Shown: positions 27,401 through 33,749, counted from the stretch's first letter. The stretch is DNA of 64,000 nucleotides from Heligmosomoides polygyrus polygyrus (GCA_947396885.1 OX377205.1:68544969-68608968), one strand, 5' to 3'. Notes: generated from the sequence alone by a model not told the origin. Translations and numbers: made by a program.

Positions 27401-28725
27401 CATGCTAAGGTAACTAAGGTGTTCGATGGAGCAATAAATGCCAAAAAACTAGTGGAGGCGCTTAAGCACTGGCAGGGTTTCGTGCGCCGCAACTAGCCAT
27501 GCATCACCAAGCGCGCATCCGCGTTTTAGCGCCGCGACATCGCATACGGCCAGCGCGCGACGTCGTGTTGGGGTTACGTCCTGGAGCCTGTCAGAGGTGT
27601 AGTCCGCCGTTCTATGTGAGCATCCGAACTCGTTCGACCGAGTCAAACCGAATTTCATTTAATCTCGAGGGTACCCAGCGAGCTGACTATCTACGATAGA
27701 GGTACCCTCAGGATTGAACGCATTCATGCTGGTATTACGTGTCATCACAGTGACCATTCATACCTTGTCAGCTTTGTGTTTGTTTATTACTGCTCCCAAC
27801 AGTGTATGTGATAATCGGACATGAACGCCATACAAAGCATCAGAAGAACAGACAGCAAAACGAACGATAGCTAGACGCTAAAAAGAAGAAAAAAACGAAA
27901 TGAGTAAACTGGATCCGTAGAGACTGGCCAATTGTAATGGGACGGAAAGGTTTGGCCGTTTTGTTCAACCTTTGGTATTCAGAGCCCGCCCTGTGAGTAA
28001 AGAAGCTTGCCCGCATTGCGCAGTTCTTTTTGAGTTGGGGTTTTCAACCTTGCTATGAACAATGCGAATTTGGCTCGAGTACTGAACCGTTGCATTCAGC
28101 ATCCTGCTCAAAGAGTCCTACGGTTTTTCAGAGGAGAAGCGATTTGGTGGAGGAGTGCGATAAAATGGCTGCATCCTTTTTGAGAGCAGGCGTAAACGCA
28201 CTAGAAGCTGAGATCATCGGCAAGGTATGTGACTTCTCTTTTTTGATCGCAAACGCCTGGGAACTCTCCTAGATCTCTCCTGCCGTTGTCGTGCTGAACT
28301 CACACAAAATTACTGGTTTGGTGTGATGATGGTTGATTGCTACCACCCTGTTCTAAGAGTTTTTATCATTGTGGGGCTCCAAGGTTTTCTCTAGGCTACC
28401 CCAGATACATAGGTCGACAGTAGCAGGCGCATCTGTGAAGGGGTTGCTCACCTTCTGTTGTAATAGATTCGGCGGAAACTAATGGCAGACCTTCACTAGG
28501 GACACTGCCTGTTCACCTAAACCCGCGGGGCACCTGCTGGAACTCCGCCGCTACCGTTCCTTGTTTTTCCTTCAGCCGTTTTGTCACAATGGATCCTGCA
28601 GTCTGGCTGTGTTTCAGATCTGGGACGACAAGGAGAAGTTGAAAGTGCGTCTTTTCTATCGCGAGAATCAAGGCGTGTACGTGCCCGACTACTTCGCTGA
28701 GGAGAAGATCATCCAGCTGCGATAA
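340..28725 (+). CDS. Gene 1: multi-exon Tudor-domain protein (5' end missing)
   Basis: Span of a split gene with at least thirteen exons, listed one by one below. The strongest part is an extended Tudor domain made by exons 23413-23510, 23854-23980 and 24032-24184, whose phases fit exactly. Tudor domains bind methylated arginine or lysine; proteins of this architecture usually act in germ granules and small-RNA pathways, but that role here is inference. Order of parts: helical N-terminal segment (340-402 plus 12626-12791), Ser/Asn/Arg-rich linker (17031-18478), a short tryptophan-rich region around the assembly gap (21051-21488), the Tudor domain, a basic segment (24706 onward) and a charged end with a TAA stop at 28723. 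Phase agrees at every junction except across the gap and between the 24.7-kb and 28.1-kb exons, so one exon is probably missed there. No start codon or promoter is visible. An AATAAA near 29491 could be its polyadenylation signal. Confidence 0.75.
627..1092. repeat. Decayed dispersed repeats in gene 1 intron
   Basis: The stretch 1012-1092 is a diverged copy of the motif seen at 9119-9196 and 2355-2395 (CGAAATTTCAAAA, then CCCAAATAC and AAGTTTGG). The pieces at 715-800, GATCACGAATGTTC and an AAGAAAAATTTCTTTTTTCTTTC palindrome-like run, belong to the same kind of material. No convincing coding sequence is seen between 403 and 2070. Confidence 0.5.
2070..2395 (-). repeat. Dispersed repeat, inverted copy of 9400-9695
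   Basis: Read on the minus strand this matches the plus strand at 9400-9695 over its whole length. Shared landmarks are GATCACGAATCTCATCC, the AATTCGTGATC motif, ACCTCGACAGCCCAGTCACC and AAACGGCGAAAG. It ends at 2395 just before a GATCAGGGATGTGCGG sequence that may be a transposon end. Family unknown; non-coding. Confidence 0.7.
2399..2520. repeat. Orphan hAT-like terminus with TTCCG repeats
   Basis: CAGGGATGTGCGG at about 2401 resembles the CAGGGGTGTG end of the proven hAT element at 10057. It is followed by many short TTCCG/CGGAA repeats, as in sub-terminal regions of hAT elements. No matching opposite end or target duplication was found, so this is only a candidate end. Confidence 0.3.
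2752..2973 (+). repeat. Direct repeat left of the CR1 LINE
   Basis: About 220 bp that recur in the same orientation at 7426-7615. Common landmarks: AAATTCTTGATCCATTAG at the start, GCCACACC..GGAGTTCCTTC in the middle, GAGCGGGTACTA at the end. The left copy carries about 30 extra bases (a CGCTGACGCGGAGGAG segment). The LINE lies exactly between the copies. Confidence 0.8.
3264..6132 (-). pseudogene. LINE ORF2: endonuclease-reverse transcriptase, frameshifted
   Basis: Endonuclease pieces are at 6132-5665 (LIILIETWLKPE region, metal-binding glutamate; GGDVAIVV) and 5649-5311 (LLLGDFNYPNIQW and GSSDHGFLIL, the GDFN and SDH catalytic motifs). Reverse transcriptase fingers follow at 4756-4373 (SNYRPVSITS). 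Palm motifs are at 4376-3690: DVIYFDFEKAFDRV (first catalytic Asp), SGVPQGCVLSPVLF and KVFADDIKIYSG (catalytic FADD). The thumb and C-terminal region runs to 3264. A protein of this family would nick the target site and copy its own RNA in the nucleus. Frame changes near 5655, 5250-4760, 4375 and 3690 break it. Confidence 0.88.
6024..7002 (-). pseudogene. LINE ORF1: coiled-coil RNA-binding protein, frameshifted
   Basis: The long open piece 6944-6024 starts with a Glu/Leu-rich coiled coil (LSDENEKLYNELRFLREENT) and then an RRM-like block: RSLIVSGVPE, then FLAIPCKPTSVYRMGRR, RPRILKVVLPS, then basic residues and RPSLPASFR. This is the usual layout of ORF1 proteins that coat LINE RNA. The likely true N-terminus lies in another frame from an ATG at 7002 (MSSTDISVTKFRGRKRSLV), so one frameshift near 6930 separates the two. 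It overlaps the start of ORF2 by about 100 bases. Confidence 0.75.
7426..7615 (+). repeat. Direct repeat right of the CR1 LINE
   Basis: Second copy of the repeat at 2752-2973, same orientation, with a deletion of about 30 bases. It lies directly upstream of the LINE's 5' end. Confidence 0.8.
8060..8117. repeat. (TTC)n microsatellite, 3' tail of an RTE LINE
   Basis: Nineteen uninterrupted TTC triplets. They abut the stop codon of the minus-strand RTE reading frame, so the 3' untranslated region is just this repeat, as is common in RTE elements. Confidence 0.95.
8118..8905 (-). mobile_element. 5'-truncated RTE-type LINE (reverse transcriptase end)
   Basis: Read on the minus strand it begins in the RT palm (VGMHQGSALSPLLFVVVMDA), passes LYADDVMIRL (the catalytic ADD), then an ORF of 164 residues with MQAWCDRLVVFGLKLNVKKT, the TLRWMAGVTRMDRIRN block and the RPRGRPKQRWADTLHKD block typical of nematode RTE C-termini. 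A few stops and frame changes near 8640-8700 show it is inactive. The 5' truncation near 8905 is normal for target-primed insertion. Confidence 0.9.
9119..9442. repeat. Foldback repeat with about 75-bp inverted arms
   Basis: Arm 9119-9196 (CCGAAATTTCAAAAACC.. to TGGGAGAAGTTTGGGC) is the inverted complement of 9369-9442, with a spacer of about 170 bases. A C9 tract lies in the left arm. The right arm runs on into the dispersed repeat 9400-9695. No coding potential seen. Confidence 0.7.
9400..9695 (+). repeat. Dispersed repeat, plus copy of 2070-2395
   Basis: Shares its full length with the minus strand of 2070-2395. Landmarks are GCTGATCACGAATC, GGTTACAGCAGGTACGGG, GACTGGGCTGTCGAGGTC and GCCTTTCGCCGTTTC. 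Confidence 0.7.
9705..9930 (+). repeat. 230-bp dispersed repeat (copy outside the hAT element)
   Basis: From CACTCTCCATCAGTTAGGC through GAACCTGTCCTACTTTCCGG and AACTTGCGGAGAAGAGGGA to TTGTGTATGCC. An inverted copy lies at 10528-10745 inside the neighbouring hAT element. An 18-base stretch, TCCATCAGTTAGGCGGGG, is tandemly doubled near 9712-9745. Confidence 0.8.
10528..10745 (-). repeat. 230-bp dispersed repeat (copy inside the hAT element)
   Basis: Inverted match to 9705-9930, ending GAGCCCTGCCTAACTGATGGAGAGTG. The pair could form a stem of about 220 bp in a transcript of this intron. Confidence 0.8.
10851..11130 (-). mobile_element. tRNA-derived SINE, copy A
   Basis: Read on the minus strand it begins GGCACGTGTAGCGCAGTCGG, which contains a perfect RNA polymerase III A box (TAGCGCAGTCGG). 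About 50 bases later comes a B box-like GGTTCGGATTTCC. The body ends near 10851 with ACGCCGTCCTTTATCC. Close copies are at 35555-35828 and 55916-56207. It is nested inside the hAT element. Confidence 0.85.
11131..12045. other. hAT interior without recognised coding sequence
   Basis: Several short open frames occur, but none shows a transposase motif (no hAT dimerisation block or zinc finger). The sequence becomes AT-rich toward the right end. I see no gene here. Confidence 0.6.
12626..12791 (+). CDS. Gene 1 exon: possible LOTUS-like helical segment, phase 0/1
   Basis: The exon follows a CTCTTTAG acceptor and ends at a G/GTATGT donor. It encodes 55 residues starting VYDLLTNVPEGMSVREISRN and including GELHDPGKVGIAVISYRM. 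The pattern helix, PEGM turn, 'vrEIsrn' helix, then a GELHD-G-GIAV stretch recalls LOTUS/OST-HTH domains of germline RNA proteins. This is a visual resemblance only. The phase-1 end fits the next exon. Confidence 0.6.
12800..14090. other. Intron of gene 1, nothing recognised
   Basis: AT-rich intronic DNA. No ORF, repeat arm or RNA gene in it could be supported. Confidence 0.5.
14097..14232. mobile_element. Small MITE, sister of 40289-40421
   Basis: The ends TTCATTTATACTTCTGACG and GCGTCGGAGCATAAACTGGGC are inverted relatives of each other and match the termini of the MITE at 40289-40421. Internal blocks (GATCGCGTCGTTCGATGAA, CATGGCATCGCGTCGC) also correspond. The exact borders are uncertain. 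Confidence 0.65.
14804..15300 (+). pseudogene. RTE LINE fragment, 5' portion, split by a mariner
   Basis: Translation gives ELERQAQAWCDRLALFGLKL, the same block as in the RTE copy at 8118-8905, then decayed downstream blocks with several stops. The fragment stops at a TA where the mariner 15301-16574 is inserted. Its 3' end resumes at 16577. Confidence 0.8.
15301..16574 (+). mobile_element. Mariner transposon, complete ends, mutated transposase
   Basis: Left end GGTTGTAACGAATTAAATGG at 15301 and right end CCATTTATTTCGTTACAACC at 16574 are terminal inverted repeats, each bordered by the TA target duplication (15299-15300, 16575-16576). Length 1274 bp, normal for mariner. It is inserted in an RTE LINE. 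A hookworm mariner of this kind (Bandit) is known from the literature, but identity cannot be claimed without alignment. Confidence 0.93.
15483..16500 (+). pseudogene. Mariner transposase, one frameshift and one stop
   Basis: The ATG at 15483 begins MDKRVIRGIYLYEFKLGTAA and the N-terminal helix-turn-helix part (TIRTAYRWYQKFRNGDESLE) is intact to 15786, where a frameshift ends the frame. The catalytic half continues at 15790-16228 with VTCDEKWIMYDNRRR (first Asp) and VLLLHDNARP (second Asp), where a TAG interrupts. It resumes at 16234-16500 with SPDLSPTDYHFF, giving the third Asp of a DD34D triad. The stop is TAA at 16498. Such enzymes cut and paste the element at TA sites. The two lesions make this copy inactive. 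Confidence 0.92.
16577..16702 (+). repeat. RTE LINE 3' end with (GATGAT)n tail
   Basis: GGGGGAGTTGGCGTCACC.. GGACAGACGCTATTGAAA then GATGATGATGATGA. This is the 3' end of the RTE copy interrupted by the mariner. Confidence 0.75.
17031..17188 (+). CDS. Gene 1 exon: Ser/Asn/Arg-rich linker, phase 1/0
   Basis: Encodes 53 residues beginning (A)MFGSIKSSMTSSTSNLQ and ending ARPGPVREEK, followed by a perfect GTAAGC donor. Low-complexity, polar and presumably disordered. The acceptor (GTTGAAG) lacks a pyrimidine tract, so the start is the weak point. Phase 1 in and 0 out fit the neighbours. Confidence 0.55.
17983..18034 (+). CDS. Gene 1 exon: acidic/basic linker, phase 0/1
   Basis: After GTGTTTTCAG, encodes GYGDNYDERDRLSAPEA and ends at CAG/GTGAAA. 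The 60-base intron that follows (18035-18094) ends in TTTTTTTTTAG and keeps the frame. Confidence 0.72.
18095..18478 (+). CDS. Gene 1 exon: Arg/Ser/Pro-rich disordered region, phase 1/1
   Basis: 128 codons beginning (D)QSRFAPAPLARETEARSSR, with NRPRPQKMPSYNDEEEYARS in the middle and many Arg-Asp and Pro residues. It is open throughout and ends at ACG/GTACGG. This composition is typical of disordered linkers, and arginines in such context can be methylated, which would suit a Tudor-pathway protein (inference). Confidence 0.75.
18479..20986. other. Long gene 1 intron
   Basis: Contains a C11 tract at 19485-19495, a short (TAAA)-type LINE tail near 19922-19940 and an (AT)n run at 20815-20835. 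No further exon fits phase 1 on both sides. The rest shows nothing I can name. Confidence 0.5.
20815..20835. repeat. (AT)n microsatellite
   Basis: Uninterrupted AT dinucleotides of about 21 bases in the intron of gene 1. Confidence 0.95.
21051..21130 (+). CDS. Gene 1 exon before the assembly gap, phase 1/0
   Basis: The acceptor CCCCCAATTCCCAG is good and the phase-1 entry fits the exon ending at 18478. It encodes PSSLGSIFTQDEKYVFYLNP and then AKQRVW before a GTGAG donor that runs into the N gap at 21136. A longer alternative starting at 20987 would end at a stop (HAG*), so this start is preferred. Confidence 0.6.
21136..21335. other. Assembly gap, 200 N
   Basis: Exactly 200 N. A part of gene 1 may be hidden here, and the bases on its right side form a long hairpin, which may be why assembly failed. 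Confidence 0.98.
21341..21413. repeat. Long near-perfect hairpin next to the gap
   Basis: Arm 21341-21375 and arm 21381-21413 are inverted complements, with only two single-base bulges and a 5-base loop (GAGGC). The stem is about 33 bp. Confidence 0.9.
21431..21488 (+). CDS. Gene 1 exon after the gap, phase ?/0
   Basis: Encodes RHLFWWIGQLVDVNEAQNF and ends at TTC/GTGAGT. The frame is open back to about 21378, so the start may be earlier; a TAG acceptor at 21429-21430 is one option. Its phase-0 end fits the exon at 23413. The tryptophan-rich text sits just N-terminal of the Tudor fold. Confidence 0.5.
21527..21775 (-). repeat. Two short SINE 3'-end fragments
   Basis: GATAAGGATAAAGGACAGTG at 21527 and AATAAAGGACAGCG at 21735 match the 3' end of the SINE family at 10851-11130. 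Confidence 0.5.
21809..22620 (-). pseudogene. Degraded mariner transposase
   Basis: On the minus strand the N-terminal part reads ATRNIANAFGLEPPSERAV, then RCWFEKCSSADSKP followed by a stop. Further on come the first catalytic block (ILDRLVTLDEN, LYDNRKR) and the C-terminal block YCREGFALGKRWESCAESKG. The end TAGGCTGTTGCAAAAGTGATTG at 21807 is a typical mariner terminal repeat with TA. Many stops and shifts; no matching right terminal repeat was found. Lies in a gene 1 intron, antisense. Confidence 0.85.
22795..22935 (-). mobile_element. SINE fragment, copy D
   Basis: The blocks GACAAGTCTGATACCAATCC, GACCCCGGAGGGA and GACGCCTCCGA follow the order seen in copies A-C. The 3' half of the element is missing. 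Confidence 0.6.
22945..23190 (+). mobile_element. SINE, copy E, diverged
   Basis: Opposite orientation to copy D, starting near GTCAGTTGGAGGAGGCGC and ending with GGCGCATCCCAAATAGGAAC. Homologous blocks are recognisable but the A and B boxes are damaged. Confidence 0.6.
23413..23510 (+). CDS. Gene 1 exon: first part of the Tudor domain, phase 0/2
   Basis: Begins after GTGTTTTAG and encodes FKVILTHFVALDEFYVRFTD then EELVYERMLTEL. The pattern 'V..THF..LDEFYVRF' is the classic start of an extended Tudor domain. Ends CTGAG/GTGATA in phase 2, completed by the next exon. Confidence 0.9.
23854..23980 (+). CDS. Gene 1 exon: core Tudor barrel, phase 2/0
   Basis: After CGACCGTTTAG it completes the split Arg codon and encodes EDYKGKLEYTERQLWLKGDG then VAVWQDRQWQRAVVCSPPTN. 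'GDGVAVWQDRQWQRAVV' is the beta-barrel signature in which aromatic residues line the methyl-arginine pocket. Ends ACG/GTAAGT, a strong donor. The following intron is 51 bases. Confidence 0.95.
24032..24184 (+). CDS. Gene 1 exon: end of the Tudor barrel, phase 0/0
   Basis: Encodes AAQTSSLDVFLIDVGKTVTI, then SQDQVLPLHNFYHRPPFAVC and CSVGHFDICRG. 'DVFLIDVGKTV' completes the barrel, and 'PPFAVCCSV' is the conserved strand that returns into the nuclease-like half of extended Tudor domains. Donor GTGAGC. Confidence 0.95.
24706..24876 (+). CDS. Gene 1 exon: basic segment, 3' limit unclear
   Basis: After CTCTTCCTAG, phase-0 entry gives GFSARPISREHHRGDHLLWT then VEGPNVNIELGEP and an Arg-run (RRRRRG) before a TAG at 24874-24876. 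It may be spliced earlier, for example at G/GTCAAG (24824), to reach exons at 28.1 kb, or this stop may be an alternative C-terminus. No donor keeps phase 0 convincingly. Confidence 0.5.
   Translation, partial: GFSARPISREHHRGDHLLWTVEGPNVNIELGEPAASVSTGQAPARSIRRRRRGLQK
24890..26345 (+). pseudogene. Mariner remains in two pieces
   Basis: 24900-25245 translates in shifting frames to KEDPEATTRSLATRLE, RALNYRKVLT and VLYESNAHCAVWLPR, the first half of a mariner transposase. The block NARPHVAKATHRKIEELGYG at about 26240-26300 is the second catalytic region. About 1 kb of other DNA lies between, including a GC-rich segment and a mariner-like end (TAGGTTGGTGCATAACTTC, 25552). Whether both halves were once one element cannot be settled by eye. 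Confidence 0.7.
25256..25485. repeat. GC-rich insert with strong hairpin
   Basis: A GC-rich island between mariner pieces. CTCACCCGCAGC (25431-25442) and GCTGCGGGTGAG (25450-25461) pair perfectly over 12 bp with a 7-base loop, extended by GGCGG/CCGCC with a mismatch. No supported protein. Confidence 0.6.
26350..28131. other. Gene 1 intron, mostly unassigned
   Basis: Contains a G13 tract (26761-26773) within a GC-rich stretch 26570-26850. A possible acceptor at 26556 opens a frame of about 40 codons (NSALQFFSGEDNSN), but it does not fit the phases of gene 1. Nothing else is recognised. Confidence 0.4.
28132..28224 (+). CDS. Gene 1 exon: charged helix, phase 0/0
   Basis: After GGTTTTTCAG, 31 codons RRSDLVEECDKMAASFLRAG then VNALEAEIIGK, ending AAG/GTATGT. 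Clean acceptor and donor, open frame and phase match with the last exon. Its link to the exon at 24.7 kb is not proven. Confidence 0.62.
28618..28725 (+). CDS. Gene 1 terminal exon, phase 0, TAA stop
   Basis: After GTGTTTCAG, encodes IWDDKEKLKVRLFYRENQGV then YVPDYFAEEKIIQLR and stop. The short beta-rich, charged text could pack as a small C-terminal fold. If exon 24706 ends the Tudor gene, these last two exons would belong to a separate transcript. Confidence 0.68.
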   Translation: MWDDKEKLKVRLFYRENQGVYVPDYFAEEKIIQLR

Positions 28726-30832
28726 GGGAAGATTTCCACAGACTCGTCAGGGTTCATTAGCTCGCTTTTAAGGGTTAGCGCTTTAGGAATATGGGTCGCC
28801 GTGTGATCTTGTCAACTGCTGCTTCCTTCCCCTCCACGTTCCGTACTTGTTTCGTCGTCGATTCCCTGCTCATTGATTTGTCTGCCCACGAATTCGTTAG
28901 TCGGCGCTCCACTCCTTGATGGTATCAACTAGGTCTGCTCGCACCAGGTGTTTGGTACTAGTTCATCGAGTGAGGTGCGGGTCCGCAGTCGGTTTCAGTG
29001 GTCTCGCTTCGAGAGCTTATTTGCGGGCCTTGCACAGTTATGATGTTCCCTCAGTTAGAGGGCATGGGTTTAATTACGTGTGAATGTTCGCCTATGGTTT
29101 GACTTCCTCTCATGTCAGACTGCTCCGCCGATTCCCTACTCTATACAGTCAGCTGCTGAAACAGTCACACAGCTTCAGATGCCTTAGTGCGCCATTAATC
29201 ACTTTGGCGTTCCGCTTCGAGACCAGAAGAGAAAAAATGGAGAGATCTTCAGCTGAATCCACAGATCGCCACCAGTGCAACGTGTTCTGCCCCGTGAGAG
29301 AGCGATGCTCTCTTCTGCTCCGGTTGTTCCCCGCTTCTGTTGTCCGAGTTATCCCACCGTTCAGCCTCTATTTGTCTGACATTACTGTTAGAGGAGCATG
29401 AATTGTAGTGTCGTAGTTCTGTACAAGATATCACTCAGTGTTACTGTAACTGTTCTGCTGTTGAAGTTTCACACATTTATTTGGCGTTTAATAAATCGGA
29501 TAGTCTTGAATAACCAGCTAAGCAATCGACTGAAGTAGCAGCTTTTGCAGCGCTATCAAGGCTGCTGTCTACAGTGCTGTAAAGACGGGCAAAGAAGTGA
29601 GATCTACAGTACCGGTGAAGGTGAAAATAGACTTAGGAATTACCCCGTTCGGAAGCAAGAAGTGCAGCGCGTCCGGGGTCTACAAATAAGGCACTTGTCA
29701 ATAGTTACTAATTGCGGAGTTCTGAGCTTTGTTTACGCATCCCGCCCTGCCTGTGAATTGTTCAGCTTTTCTTGCAATGAGGAAACGCTCTCCATATGTC
29801 CATCTCCTCCACTCTTGGGACCTCGGCATGGCCCCTTCTGCTTCTGCTTCATTCTGGTTTCTGTTGTGAATGTTCATACTGAGCCACTGCGAGGTCGCTG
29901 GTGTTCATTTCGGCCTGGCGTTCCGACTCAAGCGTCGTCTTCAGAGGCCAACATGCAGTGCGAAATTCTCGACGCGGATCTAATCCACGTTACTGTAGCG
30001 TTTCCGTCCTACCCTAAATTATAAGATTGTAAGTAATTTTAAGTACTAATATAAATAACTTCAGTTGTGAAGCAGTGGAAAAGCAAGAAGTAGTGTGGTT
30101 TTCATTTCGCACAGACCTTTAGACGAGGAAAACCAAAGAAGCTATCATTTCCTTGTGCTCGTCAGTAACGATGGAAGGGAATGGAATCGTTGCAAACTAA
30201 CCTGCAGCCTTCATCAAGCGGTGGGTATAGGTAAGCATACCGTGAGGGAATTGTAACCACTATCCGCGTTGGGTAGCGGGTGCGATTCGTATTCATGAAA
30301 GAAATCATGGGTAGGGTAGAACTAAGCCCCTCTCGAGAACAGCTGATCTCACCAGAGCTCCATTTTGTCGATGGGGCACGGACATGCGAATATACCCACG
30401 ACTGTTGTCGAGTATTCTCTACCCACTGATATACCCACGATGTGGCGGGTAAGGTTTATCATGAGTGTGTCAGCGCGAGTACATCTACCCCCTCTTCCAC
30501 GGGTATAAGCGTTGTTGAATCCGGTCCATGGATTAGAAGCCATAATGCACATTTCCATTGTTCTTTTTGATTTTTTGGTGAAATAAGTTAGTAAACAAAC
30601 GGACCACACACTCCGCCCCCTCCCGTCGAGCACGCTCACAGCATGTATCTACAATATGTAGTAGGTTTCTGTGTAGAGTACAATGGGCGGGAAGCGTTAC
30701 GGGATATCGCAGAGGCAGTCTGAATATGTATTTGCGCTCCAAGTGACTTGTTCCGGCTGGCGTTAGAGAATTCACTGGCGATAGTGCTTTAGCATTCCCA
30801 GACAATTTTGGTATGTTCAGAATCGAAGACTC
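28726..30832. other. Probable 3' UTR and intergenic DNA
   Basis: AATAAA at 29491 is a possible polyadenylation signal for gene 1. Open frames at 29084-29401 and 29545-30024 lack start context, splice sites or domain motifs and are not supported. Confidence 0.4.
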
Positions 30833-30914
30833 GGCTGCACTGGGTGGGATACAAACTTATGATCAATTCGGCGCACAAGCGACTGCCTCGACCGGCTGCG
30901 CTAGCACACGCCCA
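30833..30914 (-). mobile_element. Second tRNA-derived SINE family, head only
   Basis: On the minus strand it begins GGGCGTGTGCTAGCGCAGCC, with a perfect A box (TAGCGCAGCCGG), and 45 bases later a worn B box (AGTTTGTATCCCACCC). The body differs from the SINE at 10851, suggesting a separate family or a tRNA pseudogene. Confidence 0.5.
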
Positions 30915-33211
30915 AATCATCGAAACAAAATCAATTAACGTCCTCAGGCAGGCTGCACCTAGGAACTGAGTGACCCTTAGGCAGAATGTGGACGTGTTGG
31001 TAGTCAGCCATCGTAAACCAAGGTTACCTGTGTTCTGGCCAATGTCGCCTTTCGTTCCATCTTTCCGGAGTCCCCCAGCTAGATGAGTAGGTGTCAGCGC
31101 TGGCTGGGAACGACAACAGGCTGACAAGCCGTCATTGGATAGATCTAGCACTCACAGTGTCTTCACAACAAGTAGTGTAAGTAGAATGAACGGCGTATAA
31201 CTTAAATGAATTCGGAAATGTCTGTTCCTCTCCTTTAATCCAAATTGGACGTATTGAGAAGGTAGAACTTCCGGCATCCCTAGGCAGGTGCATTCAACCG
31301 AACAATTTCATGAAGCTGAGCATGGCCTACCTTTAGTTGTTGGCCGTCAGACAGATCAGCTTCCACTTTCAGAATCCTACGTGCAACTCCCGTGGGAGCA
31401 AAACTTGGAGAAAGAGTGGAGCGCTTCCAAAAACTACTTTCGAAGCTTCTTCTGTGGAAGGCAGGAACACATAGCGCTTCCGCAAGTGCACATTTCTCAC
31501 CACAACACGTATTTGTTCTCATCGTTTAAGGTACTTTGGTGATGTTGGCCAAGGCGAAAAATTTTGGAGAGAGACACGGGGATAGTGCAACTGGAAAATC
31601 TTAGCGAAAAGTGGGTGGCCACCAGTGAACAGGAGACTGTTTAAACTCAAAGTTTCCTACTGTATGTAGTTCAACTTTAAAATGCATTGTTGTTTGACGA
31701 AAACTAACAAGAGTGATTTTCAGAGAATATAACGCATAAATATAACTGTTGGTCAGCTTCTTTGGGATGCGCCTTGCATTCTGCTTGCCTGGTAAGGCGG
31801 AATGGAACCTAATGTATGTAGTCCAAGTCAGTATCCATACTGGCTTGGGCGTATGTGATCTGGCTTGAAGCGTAGATAGAGGCTGCTTCATGAGAAAGGT
31901 GCATATGGTCATATCTTGTAGAGGTACTTCTCCAGTGCGTGAATGGCCCTAATTGTGGGATTGGGAGGGGGGGGGGGTGTAGAAGGATGGGGCGCAGAGC
32001 TCGCCGCCGGCGGCGTCCCTGCCCTATCCTTAACCATCGCGGCGAGCGGCGTTGCCGCAGAAGTGTGTGGGGGCCTTTAGCGCTGCATAAGAGGCTACAA
32101 GGGAAGGGGGTCTATGCACGCGACATCGGCGGATATGGTGTGTTGGTTCGCCGTCGGTTTAATCTGATCGATCAGATCTGAAGCGAAGTGTCGAAACGAA
32201 CAGCTAGAGCCCTCTGCATCGCCGTTGACTGTTCTCTCAACCAGCCGTTCTTTTCCTTATTAGAGCCGACTTATATAAATAAGATACAAATAAATAAATA
32301 GACGCTGTATTGAGCACATTCGTGCAATATAAGGAGTCGCTTATGGTGTGGTGGTTCCTGCAGACAGGGATTGCACAGTCTGATAATCACATATGTTCTG
32401 GCCGGCTTCTATTGTTCGCGGAGGAAGCCTGATGACATCAAAGATACAGTAAAAGTGTTTTAGGGATGCAAGTAATACCAACGAAATATCCAGTGAAGTG
32501 CGAAACTGATGGGGGAGGTTGATGGGTGGGGGCGCATCATAACGAAGTGATCGGAGGTGAACATGCTCTTTATAATTATTATGTGCACAAAAAACAGAAA
32601 GAAGAACTATAGAAAACAACAACTGCATTGACGAAATCTAAGTAAATGACGTAGAAGTGAATAGGAATATACATGCTTAGAAGCTTGGGTCCAAACGTTT
32701 GCAAATGATTAAGATAGAAGGAGTAGTGCCTTTTTCGTATTAGAAACATTTCACTGTATCGGAAAACCTGAGGGACTTCAGGCCTTCGGCCTGAAATTTC
32801 GGCTTGGATGGATTGTTCCTCTGTCAAAAAGCCCACTCTCGTGGTTTTTACGCGATGTCTGCACATAACGCAGTACACATGTTAGTTGTTGCTTAGCGAG
32901 TGTGTTTGGTTACAGAAGGTTTTTTAGGGCACCTCCCCAACCACATAGGAACCCTGAAACCGGTATTTCCTAGGTAGCCAGATTGACATAGCTTGTTAAT
33001 TTCAATGTGTTATCGCTCGCTTATTTGTTTTGCTTATCTTCGTTACGACATCGTAAAGACCCTATCCCCTCCAATTAGGACTACTTTATTAGTGATCACA
33101 TGTCAGAACCGAGCAATACGAATCGGTCACGAATGGTCGCTGACTTATTTATTTATTTATTTAATTATTTATTCGATGCCTTTTTTATTTAATATTTCCT
33201 CTTTGATAATT
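30915..33211. other. Intergenic DNA, no gene seen
   Basis: Holds a G11 tract at 31967-31977, a short AAATAAATAAATAG LINE-type tail near 32287 and a (TTTA)n stretch at 33145-33170. Open frames are short and unsupported. Confidence 0.45.
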
Positions 33212-33219
33212 TAACCTCT

Positions 33220-33749
33220 GGTGCAATCCTAGTTGGTGGTCGCTATTAAACGATTTTCCGACATAACGAAACCAAATAAATAGCCAACAACATATAGAAC
33301 TAGGTAATCTGTACCAACCTGGTTGCCCAGGTAGGCTCGGTTTCCGAGTTCCTAGTCGGGAGGGGAATCTTAAAGTACTGTTCTCGGTGCAAATCTAGTA
33401 AGAGTGGACCCCATTACTATTACATTTGCGTCGAGAACGGATCATATTCTAGCAGATAAAGCAGAGAACATCATTGTATTGAAAAATGAAGTAGGTGAAG
33501 ACACCACTAATCAATTAAAACTTCTGGACACAGACAATACAATGCACTTCACGTCCTAATCATTTGCGAACGTACCGACCTAGCTTACGAATATAAGCTC
33601 ATGTTCTCATGTCCCTTGTGTTACTTATTTTGAATTCTTCAATGTAGTCACTTCCTATGGAATGAGTGAACCTATCATAGTTCAATACTGAGCACATTCG
33701 GTTCCCATTAAATCGTTTAAGAGCGGCCACCACCAACTAGGATTGCACC
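33220..33749. mobile_element. 530-bp non-autonomous transposon with 8-bp TSD
   Basis: Ends GGTGCAATCCTAGTTGGTGG (33220) and its inverse ending CCTAGTTGG..ATTGCACC read as CCAACTAGGATTGCACC (33749). The inverted arms extend about 40 bases. Both flanks read TAACCTCT (33212-33219, 33750-33757), an exact 8-bp duplication. This size fits hAT, P or Merlin transposases; the GG start is unlike the hAT at 10057. No ORF. Confidence 0.88.
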
